A DNA stretch of 64,000 nt, taken from assembly GCA_036835325.1 (NCBI GenBank), contig DAITMF010000013.1:6155-70154 (forward strand). The letters run 5' to 3'. Source of the DNA: CAMCHP01 sp036835325 (GTDB lineage: Bacteria > Bacteroidota > Bacteroidia > Flavobacteriales_D > Sanyastnellaceae). The notes beneath the pieces were generated by a model. It was not told where the DNA came from and did no database searches. It saw only the letters and a list, made by a program, of their open reading frames with translations. Below are positions 52,015-60,223 of the stretch, one piece after another (within the stretch, counting starts at the first letter, position 1; each line of letters starts with the position of its first letter). A program made the translations under genes and the position numbers.

Positions 52015-52394
52015 AGAAAAGCTACCTTGACTTGACCGCACTCATCTTGCGAATCGGATTCGGTGCAATGATGATTCCCCATGGCTTGAAAAAGCTCGAT
52101 AAGCTCAACAATCCCATCAGTGAGCTTGCCTTCACCGATCCTCTCGGAATGGGGTCAAAGAACTCGTTGATTGCCGCTGCCGTAGTTGAATTACTCTTTC
52201 CGGTGTTGGTCATGCTTGGGGCGAAGGTGCGCATTACCACGCTTCCGCTAATTGCAACGATGGTCATTGCTGCGTTCATAGTGCACGAGGGCGACTCGTT
52301 TTCAGACCGTGAGCCGGCGCTGCTGTTTTTGTGCGGTTACGTGGCCATTTGGTTGCTGGGAGCCGGTAAGTACAGCGTGAAATCACTTCGTTAA
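52011..52394 (+). CDS. DoxX family membrane protein
   Basis: A 127-residue protein with four hydrophobic helices and the DoxX start YLDLTALILRIGFGAMMIPHGLKKL (first block LTALILRIGFGAMMIPHG, 8-25), then LGMGSKNSLIAAAVVELLFP and DREPALLFLCGYVAIWLLG. DoxX proteins are linked to quinone or thiosulfate redox and redox homeostasis. Its ATG overlaps the DUF4340 stop; its stop shares TTAA with the convergent glycosyltransferase. Being last in a gldFG operon is unusual. Confidence 0.88.
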   Translation: MKKSYLDLTALILRIGFGAMMIPHGLKKLDKLNNPISELAFTDPLGMGSKNSLIAAAVVELLFPVLVMLGAKVRITTLPLIATMVIAAFIVHEGDSFSDREPALLFLCGYVAIWLLGAGKYSVKSLR

Positions 52395-53494
52395 GTCGCG
52401 GTCAAAAGCTGGGTAAACCGCGGCCATCCCATCCGTTTATTGAGGTCGTCAAAGGCGGTGTTTATGTTTTGCTCGCTGCGCTCGGATGAGAACCAGTGCT
52501 CAATGGCACGTCGTAAGTCGTCAGAATTGCCGGGTTCAGCGAAGCAACCGGTCCATCCATCCAAAATATATTCTTCCAAACCTCCCACACGGCAGGCAAT
52601 TACGGGCCTTTGAAAGTGAATGGCGTGGGCGGTTACGCCGCTTTGGGTAGCCGAACGGTAGGGCAATACCACGGCATCGGCAGCGCCAAACAACTCAGGA
52701 AGCTCGCTATCGTTGATGTAACGCGTTACCCAACTGATGCGGTCGATAGCCGATTTCGACGGAATCTTGCGCAAGGGCGAAAGATCAATGTAAGGCTCAC
52801 CGGCGATGATAAGGTGGTAGCTCTCGTCGAGTGCATTGAAGGCTTCCAACAGCAGGTCGAGGCCCTTGTAGTGGCGTATCAGCCCGAAGAAAAGCAGCAC
52901 TTTTTTACGGTGATCAATCTTAAGCGATTGCCGAGCATCGGCCTTCGGTAAGGGTTTGATCAAACCTCCATCGTCGTAGATTGGATGGAACAACGTGCGC
53001 ACAGTGGCATTTGGACGCCGCTGTTTAAGATCGCGCGTAACAGCTTCGGAGAGCGTGATAAAATCATCGCAGGCGTGGAAAAAATTCCCGCTCAGCAGGC
53101 GCTGCAGCGCACCTGCATCGTGCGGTGTGGCGTTGTGCAACAATCCGCTTACCCGTATTCCATTGAGGTTTTTGGCAACAGCGGCGAGCGATGGGGCCAA
53201 GTAGCCGGTCCAGTAAGGAAGAATTACCCATTCAACCCGTTGTTCGATGAGGTAGTGGGCGGTTTTTTTCCAGGTCTTCGGCCGGATGGAGTCAAGCAAC
53301 GCCGGCATGTCTTCGCTGGTTTGAAGCCGGTCGTACTGGCTTTTGCCGGGAAACAGCAATGCCGGGTACTGGCGGCTGAAGTTGACCGGAATCACGTCGT
53401 GGTTTGCCGCGCGCAAACCGTTCACCATGTGGGTGTTGAAGCGTGCGATGCCCCCGCGAAAGGGAGGAAATACCGAAACAATTGCAATCTTCAC
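52391..53494 (-). CDS. Family 4 glycosyltransferase (GT-B)
   Basis: A 367-residue cytoplasmic glycosyltransferase. N-terminal IVSVFPPFRGGIARFNTHMV (4-23) is the acceptor-domain glycine loop; the donor domain has KVLLFFGLIRHYKGLDLLLE (about 195-214), YHLIIAGEPYIDLSPL, and the nucleotide-sugar block GAADAVVLPYRSATQSGVTA (about 273-292) with EX7E-like spacing to LEEYILDG. Product unknown; probably an envelope or exported polysaccharide. Alone on its strand between gldFG and pcaF. Confidence 0.92.
   Translation of the reverse strand: MKIAIVSVFPPFRGGIARFNTHMVNGLRAANHDVIPVNFSRQYPALLFPGKSQYDRLQTSEDMPALLDSIRPKTWKKTAHYLIEQRVEWVILPYWTGYLAPSLAAVAKNLNGIRVSGLLHNATPHDAGALQRLLSGNFFHACDDFITLSEAVTRDLKQRRPNATVRTLFHPIYDDGGLIKPLPKADARQSLKIDHRKKVLLFFGLIRHYKGLDLLLEAFNALDESYHLIIAGEPYIDLSPLRKIPSKSAIDRISWVTRYINDSELPELFGAADAVVLPYRSATQSGVTAHAIHFQRPVIACRVGGLEEYILDGWTGCFAEPGNSDDLRRAIEHWFSSERSEQNINTAFDDLNKRMGWPRFTQLLTAT
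52553..52566 (-). repeat. CCATCCATCCAAAA mini-repeat, in coding sequence
   Basis: One CCATCCATCC unit followed by four A residues, encoding ILDGW on the minus strand near the C-terminus of the glycosyltransferase. Confidence 0.5.
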
Positions 53495-53544
53495 GTCCGA
53501 AAGTTAGGATTTCATGCGGGTCAGTCAGCCCGCCGGCAAAAATC

Positions 53545-53552
53545 TATCTTTG
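53545..53552 (+). promoter_or_regulatory. -7 box of the pcaF-paaY-trmN6 operon
   Basis: TATCTTTG, 16 nt before the ATG at 53569, matches TAnnTTTG. Confidence 0.55.
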
Positions 53553-53568
53553 CACCAGCAGAAAACCT

Positions 53569-54774
53569 ATGGACGCATACATCATTGACGGCGTACGAAC
53601 CCCCGTCGGAAACTTCGGTGGAACCCTTTCAGCAGTTCGTGCCGATGACTTGGCAGCACATGCCATCCGTGCCCTTATGGCACGACACCCGAACCTCAGC
53701 CCGGCTGCATTGGAAGATGTATACCTGGGCTGTGCCAACCAAGCTGGTGAAGACAACCGCAACGTTGCCCGCATGGCCAGCCTGCTCGCCGGTTTACCGG
53801 TGAGTGTGCCCGGCGAAACGGTAAACCGTTTGTGCAGTTCAGGGCTTGCAGCTGCAATGCATGCTGCACGTGCCATCCGAAGCAACGAGGGCGATGTGTT
53901 CATCGCCGGAGGGGTAGAGCATATGACGCGCGGTCCGTGGGTGATGAGCAAGGCGTCAACCCCGTTTGGCCGCGACAGCGAACTGCACGACACCAGCTTT
54001 GGCTGGCGTTTTGTTAATCCGGCCATGAAAAAACACTACGGAGTAGAGGCCATGGGTGAAACCGCCGAAAACCTTGTTGACCTCTACGGCATCGCACGCG
54101 ATGACCAAGATGCGTTTGCATACCGCTCTCAAATGAAGGCGGCTGAAGCCCAACGCAATGGCCGTTTGGCAAAAGAAATCGCTCCGGTGAGCATTCCACG
54201 CAAAAAACAAGACGACCTCATTTTTTCGGAAGATGAGTTTATCAAGTCGTCTACAACTGTGGATAAGCTTGCCGCACTCAAACCGGCCTTTCGCAAGGAG
54301 GGTGGCAGTGTTACTGCGGGCAACGCGTCGGGTTTGAACGACGGTGCCGCAGCTTTGCTCATCGCTTCTGAGAATGCCATTGCTACGCACGCAATCAAGC
54401 CGCTTGCGCGCATCGTGAGTTCGGCGGTGAGCGGTGTTGAACCGCGCATCATGGGCATCGGTCCGGTCGAAGCGTCAAACAAGGCCCTTTCGCGCGCCGG
54501 TATTTCGATGAATCAGGTCGATGTGATTGAGCTCAACGAAGCATTTGCAGCACAAAGTTTGGCGTGCATTCGCGCATGGGGTTTGGCCGATGATGACCCG
54601 CGCATCAATCCGAATGGGGGAGCAATTGCAATCGGTCACCCGCTGGGGATGTCAGGTGCACGCATTCTCTATTCAGCGGCGCTTGAACTTTCGCTCACCG
54701 GCAAGCGGTATGCATTGGTCACCATGTGCGTGGGAGTGGGCCAAGGCTATGCGGCCGTCATTGAACGCGCCTAA
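53569..54774 (+). CDS. pcaF: 3-oxoadipyl-CoA thiolase-type acyltransferase
   Basis: A 401-residue thiolase with all catalytic residues: Cys89 in NRLCSSGLAA, His357 in GGAIAIGHPLGMSGAR and Cys387 in MCVGVGQG. The block WVMSKASTPFGRDSELHDTS, followed by FGWRFVNP, is typical of PcaF/PaaJ, which cleaves 3-oxoadipyl-CoA to succinyl-CoA and acetyl-CoA at the end of aromatic (phenylacetate, beta-ketoadipate) breakdown; general fatty-acid thiolases differ there. The frame is open 42 codons upstream, but the ATG at 53569 after the promoter box is right. paaY follows after 9 nt. Confidence 0.9.
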   Translation: MDAYIIDGVRTPVGNFGGTLSAVRADDLAAHAIRALMARHPNLSPAALEDVYLGCANQAGEDNRNVARMASLLAGLPVSVPGETVNRLCSSGLAAAMHAARAIRSNEGDVFIAGGVEHMTRGPWVMSKASTPFGRDSELHDTSFGWRFVNPAMKKHYGVEAMGETAENLVDLYGIARDDQDAFAYRSQMKAAEAQRNGRLAKEIAPVSIPRKKQDDLIFSEDEFIKSSTTVDKLAALKPAFRKEGGSVTAGNASGLNDGAAALLIASENAIATHAIKPLARIVSSAVSGVEPRIMGIGPVEASNKALSRAGISMNQVDVIELNEAFAAQSLACIRAWGLADDDPRINPNGGAIAIGHPLGMSGARILYSAALELSLTGKRYALVTMCVGVGQGYAAVIERA

Positions 54775-54783
54775 ACGAAGACC

Positions 54784-55380
54784 ATGTTTTACGAATTCAA
54801 AGGATTTCGCCCGGTTGTTCACCCCAGCAGCTATGTGCATCCGCAAGCAGTGGTAACGGGAAATGTAACGATTGGAAAAGACTGCTACATCGGTCCGGGG
54901 GCTGCGCTTCGCGGCGATTGGGGTGAGATTGTTGTGGAGGATGGTTGCAACATCCAAGAAAACTGTACCGTTCACATGTTTCCGGGCGTAACGGTGGTAC
55001 TGGAAGCCGGGGCACACATCGGTCACGGAGCCATCGTACATGGTGCGCGCATCGGCCAAAATGCCATGATTGGGATGAATGCCGTAATCATGGACGACGC
55101 CGTCATTGGCGCAGGAAGCATCGTTGGGGCGTTGAGCTTTGTTAAGGCAGGCGAACAGATTCCTGAGCGCAGCTTGGTGGTTGGAAATCCTGCCAAAGTC
55201 ATCCGTCAAGTCAGCGATGAGATGCTCGATTGGAAAACCAAAGGCACGCGCTTGTACCAAGAATTGCCGGCAGAGCTGTACGCATCACTCAAACCCTGCG
55301 AGCCGTTGACAGAACCCCATCCATCCAAGCCCAAAAACGACATCCTTTACGCAACCTGGAACAAGCTCAAGGGCGAATGA
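54784..55380 (+). CDS. paaY: PaaY-like gamma-carbonic-anhydrase-fold thioesterase
   Basis: A 198-residue left-handed beta-helix (hexapeptide) protein: VVTGNVTIGKDCYIGPGAAL (about 23-42), RGDWGEIVVEDGCNIQENCT (43-62), zinc-site HMFPG and AHIGHGAIVHGARIGQNAMI (about 78-97), VVGNPAKVIR. PaaY is a thioesterase that clears dead-end CoA esters in phenylacetate degradation; position behind pcaF supports this over a general carbonic anhydrase. Near the C-terminus, EPHPSKPKND is encoded by a CCAT repeat. Its stop overlaps the trmN6 start (ATGA). Confidence 0.87.
   Translation: MFYEFKGFRPVVHPSSYVHPQAVVTGNVTIGKDCYIGPGAALRGDWGEIVVEDGCNIQENCTVHMFPGVTVVLEAGAHIGHGAIVHGARIGQNAMIGMNAVIMDDAVIGAGSIVGALSFVKAGEQIPERSLVVGNPAKVIRQVSDEMLDWKTKGTRLYQELPAELYASLKPCEPLTEPHPSKPKNDILYATWNKLKGE
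55317..55337 (+). repeat. CCATCCATCCAAGCCCAAAAA mini-repeat at the paaY 3' end
   Basis: One CCATCCATCC unit, a short spacer and five A residues, about 40 nt before the paaY stop. It encodes HPSKPK. Confidence 0.6.
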
Positions 55381-56105
55381 AACCCGTTGACCAACGTCCG
55401 TTTCACTTTAAGCAATTCTCGATGCACCAAGATCGGTGTGCGATGAAAATTGGCACCGATGGCGTATTGATTGGCGCGTGGACAGCCGTTGAAGAATCGG
55501 GTAAAGCGCGTGTGCTCGACCTTGGCACAGGCACCGGTTTGGTGGCGTTGATGCTGGCCCAACGCAACCGCGAATTGGTGATTGATGCCATTGAAATCGA
55601 TGATTCGGCGGCGTTACAAGCCCAAGAAAACGTTGCGTCATCACCCTTTGCCGGTCAAATCACCGTTCAACATTCTGCTGTACAAGAATGGAAGCCGGAC
55701 TTTCGCTACGACCACATCGTGAGCAATCCACCTTTTTTCAATGCCAAGCCTGTTTCACCGGATGCGCGGCGGACGAAGGCACGGCACGATTCGAGCTTAC
55801 CGGTGAGTGCTTTGGCAGAAGCGGTAGGTCGGTTGTTGAACTCCGGCGGACGTTTTTCGGTAGTTTGGCCCAAAGAACGCGAAGCCGAACTTGAAACTGA
55901 ATTGGCGTGCTACGGCCTCCACCTCGAACGCCGATGTTCGGTTTTCCCGACGGGCGACAAACCATGTCACCGAGTACTGTGCACCTACGTGCGTGCAGAA
56001 CCTCAGGAAGTGCTTGAAGAGACCTTGGTCATTGAGCAGTGGGGAAGAGCGGGGTATTCAGCCGGCTTTCTAACGCTGCTCAAAGAATATTACCTCGACT
56101 TTTAA
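55377..56105 (+). CDS. trmN6: tRNA1(Val) A37 N6-methyltransferase (TrmN6/YfiC type)
   Basis: A 242-residue SAM-dependent methyltransferase. It starts with the family block PFHFKQFSMHQDRCAMKIGTDG, split here as FHFKQFSMHQ and MKIGTDGVLIGAW, then SAM motif VLDLGTGTGLVALMLAQR (about 46-63) and the catalytic VSNPPFFNAKPVSPD (N6-adenine type NPPF, about 114-128). It would methylate A37 of valine tRNA. The ATG overlaps the paaY stop; its stop TAA shares TTAA with the convergent START-like gene. Confidence 0.92.
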   Translation: MKPVDQRPFHFKQFSMHQDRCAMKIGTDGVLIGAWTAVEESGKARVLDLGTGTGLVALMLAQRNRELVIDAIEIDDSAALQAQENVASSPFAGQITVQHSAVQEWKPDFRYDHIVSNPPFFNAKPVSPDARRTKARHDSSLPVSALAEAVGRLLNSGGRFSVVWPKEREAELETELACYGLHLERRCSVFPTGDKPCHRVLCTYVRAEPQEVLEETLVIEQWGRAGYSAGFLTLLKEYYLDF

Positions 56106-56488
56106 GAACCGAGAATGCGCTTGAGGTTCTCGATTTGGCTGTCCCACAAAAGCTTACCCTCGTCAAGTTCATCCTCGTCGGCGTAGTCGGTCACAATCAA
56201 CGCCGTTTCGCCGGTGAGCGCATCGATGCGAATGCGGAGTTCGAAGAAGCACTCGTGGCCTTCATCTTCCAATTCAAGCCAGCGAAATCTGACGAATTCT
56301 TCGCGTTTCTTGGCAATCAAACGGGCCTGTTCTTCGCTTGAATCCCAAAAGAAGGTGAACACATCGTCTTTTATGTTTACATCGTCGGCAAACCATTCTG
56401 ACATGCCGCTTGGGGTGCTCAGGCAATTAAAAAGTATACTGCGTGATACATTGAGGATGTATTCTCGCTGGAAACGGACTTTCTCCAT
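56102..56488 (-). CDS. START-like domain protein (Bacteroidota family)
   Basis: A 128-residue acidic protein of a phylum-typical START-like family: FQREYILNVSRSILFNCLST, split by PSGMSEWFADDVNIKDDVFT, then FWDSSEEQARLIAKK, FFELRIRIDALTGETALIVT and LDEGKLLWDSQIENLKRILG. Hydrophobic ligand binding is presumed. Convergent with trmN6 over the shared stop. Confidence 0.85.
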   Translation of the reverse strand: MEKVRFQREYILNVSRSILFNCLSTPSGMSEWFADDVNIKDDVFTFFWDSSEEQARLIAKKREEFVRFRWLELEDEGHECFFELRIRIDALTGETALIVTDYADEDELDEGKLLWDSQIENLKRILGS

Positions 56489-56646
56489 ACACTGGTGTGA
56501 TTCTTCTGGTCAGCGTGGAAGATAGGCATTTTCATTGAAGCGCAGGCGAATTTTTTCATTGCTCATCCTTTTCAATTGGAATGATTGAAATGAACGCCAT
56601 TGAAAATCAACACGAAACGGTAAAGTGCGCAAAGTTCACATCAGCG

Positions 56647-56676
56647 CTTGCAGAATTTACAAAAGTGGTATATTTG
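56647..56676 (+). promoter_or_regulatory. Promoter of tRNA-Met
   Basis: CTTG at 56647-56650, 18 nt spacer, and TATATTTG at 56669-56676 match the Bacteroidota -33/-7 arrangement. The following leader GCGCCCCGATAACGG resembles that of the tRNA-Lys cluster. Confidence 0.7.
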
Positions 56677-56694
56677 CGCCCCGATAACGGAAAT

Positions 56695-56768
56695 GGCGAG
56701 GTAGCTCAGCTGGTTAGAGCGCATGATTCATAATCCTGAGGTCGAGAGTTCAAGTCTCTCTCTCGCTA
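56695..56768 (+). tRNA. tRNA-Met (CAT)
   Basis: A 74-nt tRNA: acceptor GGCGAGG/TCTCGCT (two G-T pairs at the ends), D-arm GCTCAGCTGGTTAGAGC, anticodon arm CATGA-TTCATAA-TCCTG with a T-C mismatch in the middle of the stem, T-arm GAGAGTTCAAGTCTCTC, discriminator A. The paired 1-72 end argues for an elongator rather than initiator tRNA; an Ile (lysidine) CAT tRNA is less likely but not excluded. Confidence 0.9.
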
Positions 56769-56769
56769 C

Positions 56770-56797
56770 AAAAAAGGCGGTCATTGACCGCCTTTTT
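56770..56797 (+). terminator. Bidirectional terminator between tRNA-Met and the thioredoxin-like gene
   Basis: GGCGGTC/GACCGCC hairpin with a 3-nt loop, A6 before it and T5 after it, so it can stop transcription from both sides: tRNA-Met on the plus strand and the TlpA-like gene on the minus strand. Confidence 0.88.
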
Positions 56798-56816
56798 CGT
56801 TTCTGTGTTGTTCAGA

Positions 56817-58400
56817 TTATGCTTTTTTCTTGGCTTTATCGTCGCGCACAGCCTTATCGTCGCGCACGGCTTTGGCCTTGGGTTCACCGGTCGCATCGCT
56901 TTTCGAATCGCCTTTTTCCGAAGCCTTCTTACCATCGGCGGGCAGTTCGTCGCCTTCGAGGCGCATCAGCAATTCTTCGAGCTGTTCGGCACCGAGTTGT
57001 TTGGCAATGATTTTCTTGTCGGCATCGAGCAAGAACATTTTTGGTGTTGAGAATACATCGAAGGTGCTTCTGAAGTTGAGGCTTGGCAAGGTAGTGATGC
57101 CGCCGTAGATCAATTTGGTTGCTGAATCGCTGGCGTTGATGGCCGGGTTGTCGCTCACGTTGATCCAATCATCGATGTCACGCTCTTTGATGAACTTCAG
57201 CCAGGGCTCGGTTTCAAAGTCGTTGCCAATGGCATAAAACTCCAAGCCGCGCGGTTTCCAGCGGGCATAGAGTTCTTTTAACTTGGGCATCTCTTTTTTA
57301 CAGTGCCCGCACGAAGCTTCCCAAATGGCAATTACGGTGTACTTGGCGTTGATGTCGTACAAGGCTTTCCATTCGTTCTTTTCATTTGGAAGAATGATGT
57401 TGGGCACGGGTTCTCCGCACTGCACATACTTGAGTTCATCGGCGCGTTCAACGATCTTCGAAAGCTGCTCTTCGGTAAGCCAATCGGCTTTGCCGGTGCG
57501 GTAGTAGGTATTGACCATGCTCACGAAAACTTTGTCCATGCACATCAAATTTGACTTCTCAGCGGTAAATGTGATGTGGTGCGCGATGTACTTGAAGGTG
57601 TCGTAGGCTTTCGCGCGGCCAAGGAGTTCGTGCGCTTCGCGGATGAGTGTATCGGGCACCTGGGGCACAACTTTGCTCCAATACTTGTCGAGGAGGCGGT
57701 GAAACATGGGGTCGCGTACGAGTCTTCCGTCGGTCAAGTCAACATTGTCCCAAAAGTGGTCGCGGTAGTAGTGGTACTTCCACAAGGCTTCGTTCTCAAC
57801 ACCGGTAGGGGTTGACGGAATTTCAGGCTCAAGGGTCAGCTTGAGCATTTTCGAGAACAGCTTTTCAGGGTGTGAGGCAATCACATTGTTTTGGTGCGCG
57901 ACCACCTCGGCATTGAGCCGTTCAATCTCGGTGCGGGCAAATTCTTTCTCTTTCTCGGTGTGTTTTCCGGTAGAGTCGGCAAGCACTTGGTCAAAAGGCG
58001 TGCGCTGGTTGCGCTTGTCTTGGATGAAACGCATGTAGTCAACGAAGAGCTTATTTTCGTTTGACTCAATGATCTTGAGATCACCCACCATGTCGGTGTT
58101 GCTCGTTTCAATGTGGATGGGTTCATCGGCCACCAAAATCTCGAAGTATTTCGGGCCGGGCACCACAATGGCATATTTGCCACCATCTTCGGCCTTCTTG
58201 CCTTTGAATTCGAAGTAGCCCGAAGCATCGGCTCGGGCAGTGTCGTTGTAAAAAAGTTTCTCGCCGTAATAATTGGCGAGGTACACTGTTGTATCGGCAA
58301 TGCCCTTCACCCGCACTTTAATGGGGTGGGTTTGCGCAAACACGCCGTTGGCCGCGATCAGTGTACAGATTAACAGAAGGTTTCCAATAAGTTTTCGCAT
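56817..58400 (-). CDS. TlpA-like thioredoxin-fold protein with DUF4369-type N-terminus, exported
   Basis: A 527-residue periplasmic protein. Signal peptide 1-22 (ending GVFAQ), a DUF4369-like beta domain (about 25-125), a helical middle (about 125-320, DUF5106-like) and a thioredoxin domain with VIAIWEASCGHCKKEMPKLK (redox pair Cys364, Cys367) and TLPSLNFRSTFDVFSTPKMF with the cis-Pro. It probably reduces or isomerises disulfides in envelope proteins. The C-terminal 40 residues are highly charged, with KAVRDDKAVRDDKAKKKA made by an 18-nt tandem duplication. Confidence 0.88.
   Translation of the reverse strand: MRKLIGNLLLICTLIAANGVFAQTHPIKVRVKGIADTTVYLANYYGEKLFYNDTARADASGYFEFKGKKAEDGGKYAIVVPGPKYFEILVADEPIHIETSNTDMVGDLKIIESNENKLFVDYMRFIQDKRNQRTPFDQVLADSTGKHTEKEKEFARTEIERLNAEVVAHQNNVIASHPEKLFSKMLKLTLEPEIPSTPTGVENEALWKYHYYRDHFWDNVDLTDGRLVRDPMFHRLLDKYWSKVVPQVPDTLIREAHELLGRAKAYDTFKYIAHHITFTAEKSNLMCMDKVFVSMVNTYYRTGKADWLTEEQLSKIVERADELKYVQCGEPVPNIILPNEKNEWKALYDINAKYTVIAIWEASCGHCKKEMPKLKELYARWKPRGLEFYAIGNDFETEPWLKFIKERDIDDWINVSDNPAINASDSATKLIYGGITTLPSLNFRSTFDVFSTPKMFLLDADKKIIAKQLGAEQLEELLMRLEGDELPADGKKASEKGDSKSDATGEPKAKAVRDDKAVRDDKAKKKA
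56836..56871 (-). repeat. 18-nt tandem duplication in a coding 3' end
   Basis: Two 18-nt copies (56836-56853 and 56854-56871) that differ at only two positions. They encode the repeated KAVRDD of the TlpA-like protein tail. Confidence 0.85.
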
Positions 58401-58504
58401 CGTGATTAGGGCTGTATTTCAGGTTGACTACCTTGCAACTGCAAAAGTTGTACCCAAATTTACAATTAACTTTTTTTCGGCTTCGCCGGATGGGGGACGT
58501 CTCG

Positions 58505-59320
58505 ATGAGAAACAGTAAGGTCAGCATTTTAGGATGCGGTTGGTCAGGCTTGCCTTTGGCTGCCAATTTGGCAAAAGATGGTTATACGGTGAAAGGAAGT
58601 GTAACCTCGCCCGGAAGAATGGCAACCCTCGCCATGAAGGGCGTGATTCCGTTTCGCGTGGTGACAGGAATGGAACTGGAAGCCGACCGATTGGATGATT
58701 TTCTCCGCGCAGATGCCCTCGTAGTCACCCTTCCTCCGCCGCGCATGGAAGGAATTCCCGATTACCACCTCAAGGCCCACAGCGCCATTGTAAAGGCCAT
58801 TCGTTCGTCAGGGATCCAAACCGTAGTGCTCTACAGCAGTACTTCGGTGTACCCCGAAGCCAATAAAATTGTGGTCGAAGCCGATGCGCAACGCCTCCTG
58901 TCAAGCCACTCGGGCGTTGCAATGATTGACATTGAACGCATTTACAACGGATTGACCGACCGACGCGTCGTTGTGCTGCGCTTCGGAGGATTGATTGGTC
59001 CTGACCGCCATCCAGGCCGATTCATGCAGCACCGAACGGTGATCACCCAAAGCAAAGCACCGGTAAATGTGGTGCACCTCGATGATGTTGTGGGCGCAAC
59101 ACGGTTTGTTATTGAACACGAGAACGCTTCAGGCGAGTACAATGTTTGTGCGCCTGAAACATCCATCCGCAGGCAATTCTACACCAAGGCGATTTCAGCG
59201 CTCGGATCGCCGGTGCCCGTATTCGATGAAGAAACCGAACCGTGGAAGAAAGTCAGCTCAAACCGACTTCAAGATGCCGGATACCGCTTTATTCACCGCG
59301 ACCCATGTGATTGGCTGTAA
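58505..59320 (+). CDS. NAD(P)-binding epimerase/dehydrogenase-like protein (YeeZ type)
   Basis: A 271-residue Rossmann-fold protein of the extended SDR group. The dinucleotide loop is SILGCGWSGLPLAANLAKDG (7-26), then ADALVVTLPPPR, VVLYSSTSVYPEA (about 105-117, with SSTSVY in place of the usual active-site strand) and GVAMIDIERIYNG; the YxxxK pair is not obvious. YeeZ-like proteins are of uncertain substrate. The frame extends upstream, but ATG 58505 gives the usual start. The alpha/beta hydrolase gene follows on the same strand. Confidence 0.83.
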   Translation: MRNSKVSILGCGWSGLPLAANLAKDGYTVKGSVTSPGRMATLAMKGVIPFRVVTGMELEADRLDDFLRADALVVTLPPPRMEGIPDYHLKAHSAIVKAIRSSGIQTVVLYSSTSVYPEANKIVVEADAQRLLSSHSGVAMIDIERIYNGLTDRRVVVLRFGGLIGPDRHPGRFMQHRTVITQSKAPVNVVHLDDVVGATRFVIEHENASGEYNVCAPETSIRRQFYTKAISALGSPVPVFDEETEPWKKVSSNRLQDAGYRFIHRDPCDWL

Positions 59321-59346
59321 GGTTCACATCCACCAAAAAAAACGAA

Positions 59347-60174
59347 GTGAAGAAACTCCACTATATACTCCAAGGTTCAAATGGCAAACCCATGCCTGCC
59401 GATTTGCATCTGCCGGAAGAACCCAAGGGTGTGGTAGTCTTTTTTCACGGTTACAAAGGGTTCAAAGATTGGGGCTGCTGGAACCTGGTTGCCCAAGGTT
59501 TTGCAGAGCAAGGTTGGGCATTTTTCAAAGCCAATTTTTCGCACAATGGCACCACGCCTGAAGCCCAAGAGGCGTTCGCTGATTTGGATGCCTTCGCTGC
59601 CAATACCTACAGCAAAGAAGTCAACGACGGTGTCTCCATCCTCGATTTTGTGGTTGAGCATAAGGCCGATTGGAGGTGCGAAGGGTTGCCCTTGACATTG
59701 ATTGGCCATAGCCGAGGAGGAGGCATTGCAGCGCTTGTTGCAGCGCGGCATTCAGCAGTAAACGCCGTTGTTGCTTGGGCCGCAGTTTCTGATTTCGGCG
59801 CGCGATTTCCGGTTGGCAAAACCTTGGAAGAATGGAAATCAACCGGCGTTTACCACGTTCACAACGCACGAACAGGTCAAGACTTGCCCCATTCGATTGA
59901 GTTCTACAACGATTTCATCGCCAACGAAGAAGCGTTGACGATTCGCGGTGCGGTGCACTGTATTTCAGCGCCAATGCTCATTGTTCACGCCAGTGATGAT
60001 GAAGCTGTGCACGTGAGCGAGGCGTTTAAACTCGGCAGATGGGCGCAGAAAGGCGAATTGCGTGTGTTTGATTCCGGTGGACACACCTTTGGCGCAACAC
60101 ACCCTTGGGAATCTGGTCAGCTTCCGGCGGCATTGGAAGCGGTGTGCACCGCCACCGTAAATTTCATTGCATAA
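59347..60174 (+). CDS. Alpha/beta hydrolase (dienelactone-hydrolase-like)
   Basis: A 275-residue alpha/beta hydrolase: VVFFHGYKGFKDWGCWN (oxyanion region, about 30-46), nucleophile elbow TLIGHSRGGGIAAL (Ser122), acid in LIVHASDDEAVHVSEA, and FDSGGHTFGATHPW (His). It is of the acyl-ester or xylan-esterase-like type; substrate unknown. The frame opens at a TTG at 59311 inside the upstream gene; I chose the GTG at 59347 (MKKLHYILQG) because it removes the overlap. The sequence just before, CATCCACC with A8, resembles the dispersed mini-repeat. Confidence 0.8.
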   Translation: MKKLHYILQGSNGKPMPADLHLPEEPKGVVVFFHGYKGFKDWGCWNLVAQGFAEQGWAFFKANFSHNGTTPEAQEAFADLDAFAANTYSKEVNDGVSILDFVVEHKADWRCEGLPLTLIGHSRGGGIAALVAARHSAVNAVVAWAAVSDFGARFPVGKTLEEWKSTGVYHVHNARTGQDLPHSIEFYNDFIANEEALTIRGAVHCISAPMLIVHASDDEAVHVSEAFKLGRWAQKGELRVFDSGGHTFGATHPWESGQLPAALEAVCTATVNFIA

Positions 60175-60198
60175 AAAAGAGGTCTCGAAAGACCTCTT
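60173..60198 (-). terminator. Terminator of the T9SS gene at 60224
   Basis: A 9-bp AAGAGGTCT/AGACCTCTT hairpin with CGAA loop; on the minus strand it is followed by T6. It lies right behind the stop of the convergent alpha/beta hydrolase and may serve it weakly. Confidence 0.78.
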
Positions 60199-60223
60199 AA
60201 TCACCTCTTTTAGGTAACTACGT

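Noticed and set aside
53569..54774. General fatty-acid beta-oxidation thiolase (FadA)
   Set aside because: The substrate-loop block before FGWRFVNP and the paaY neighbour fit the PcaF/PaaJ type better; not fully excluded.
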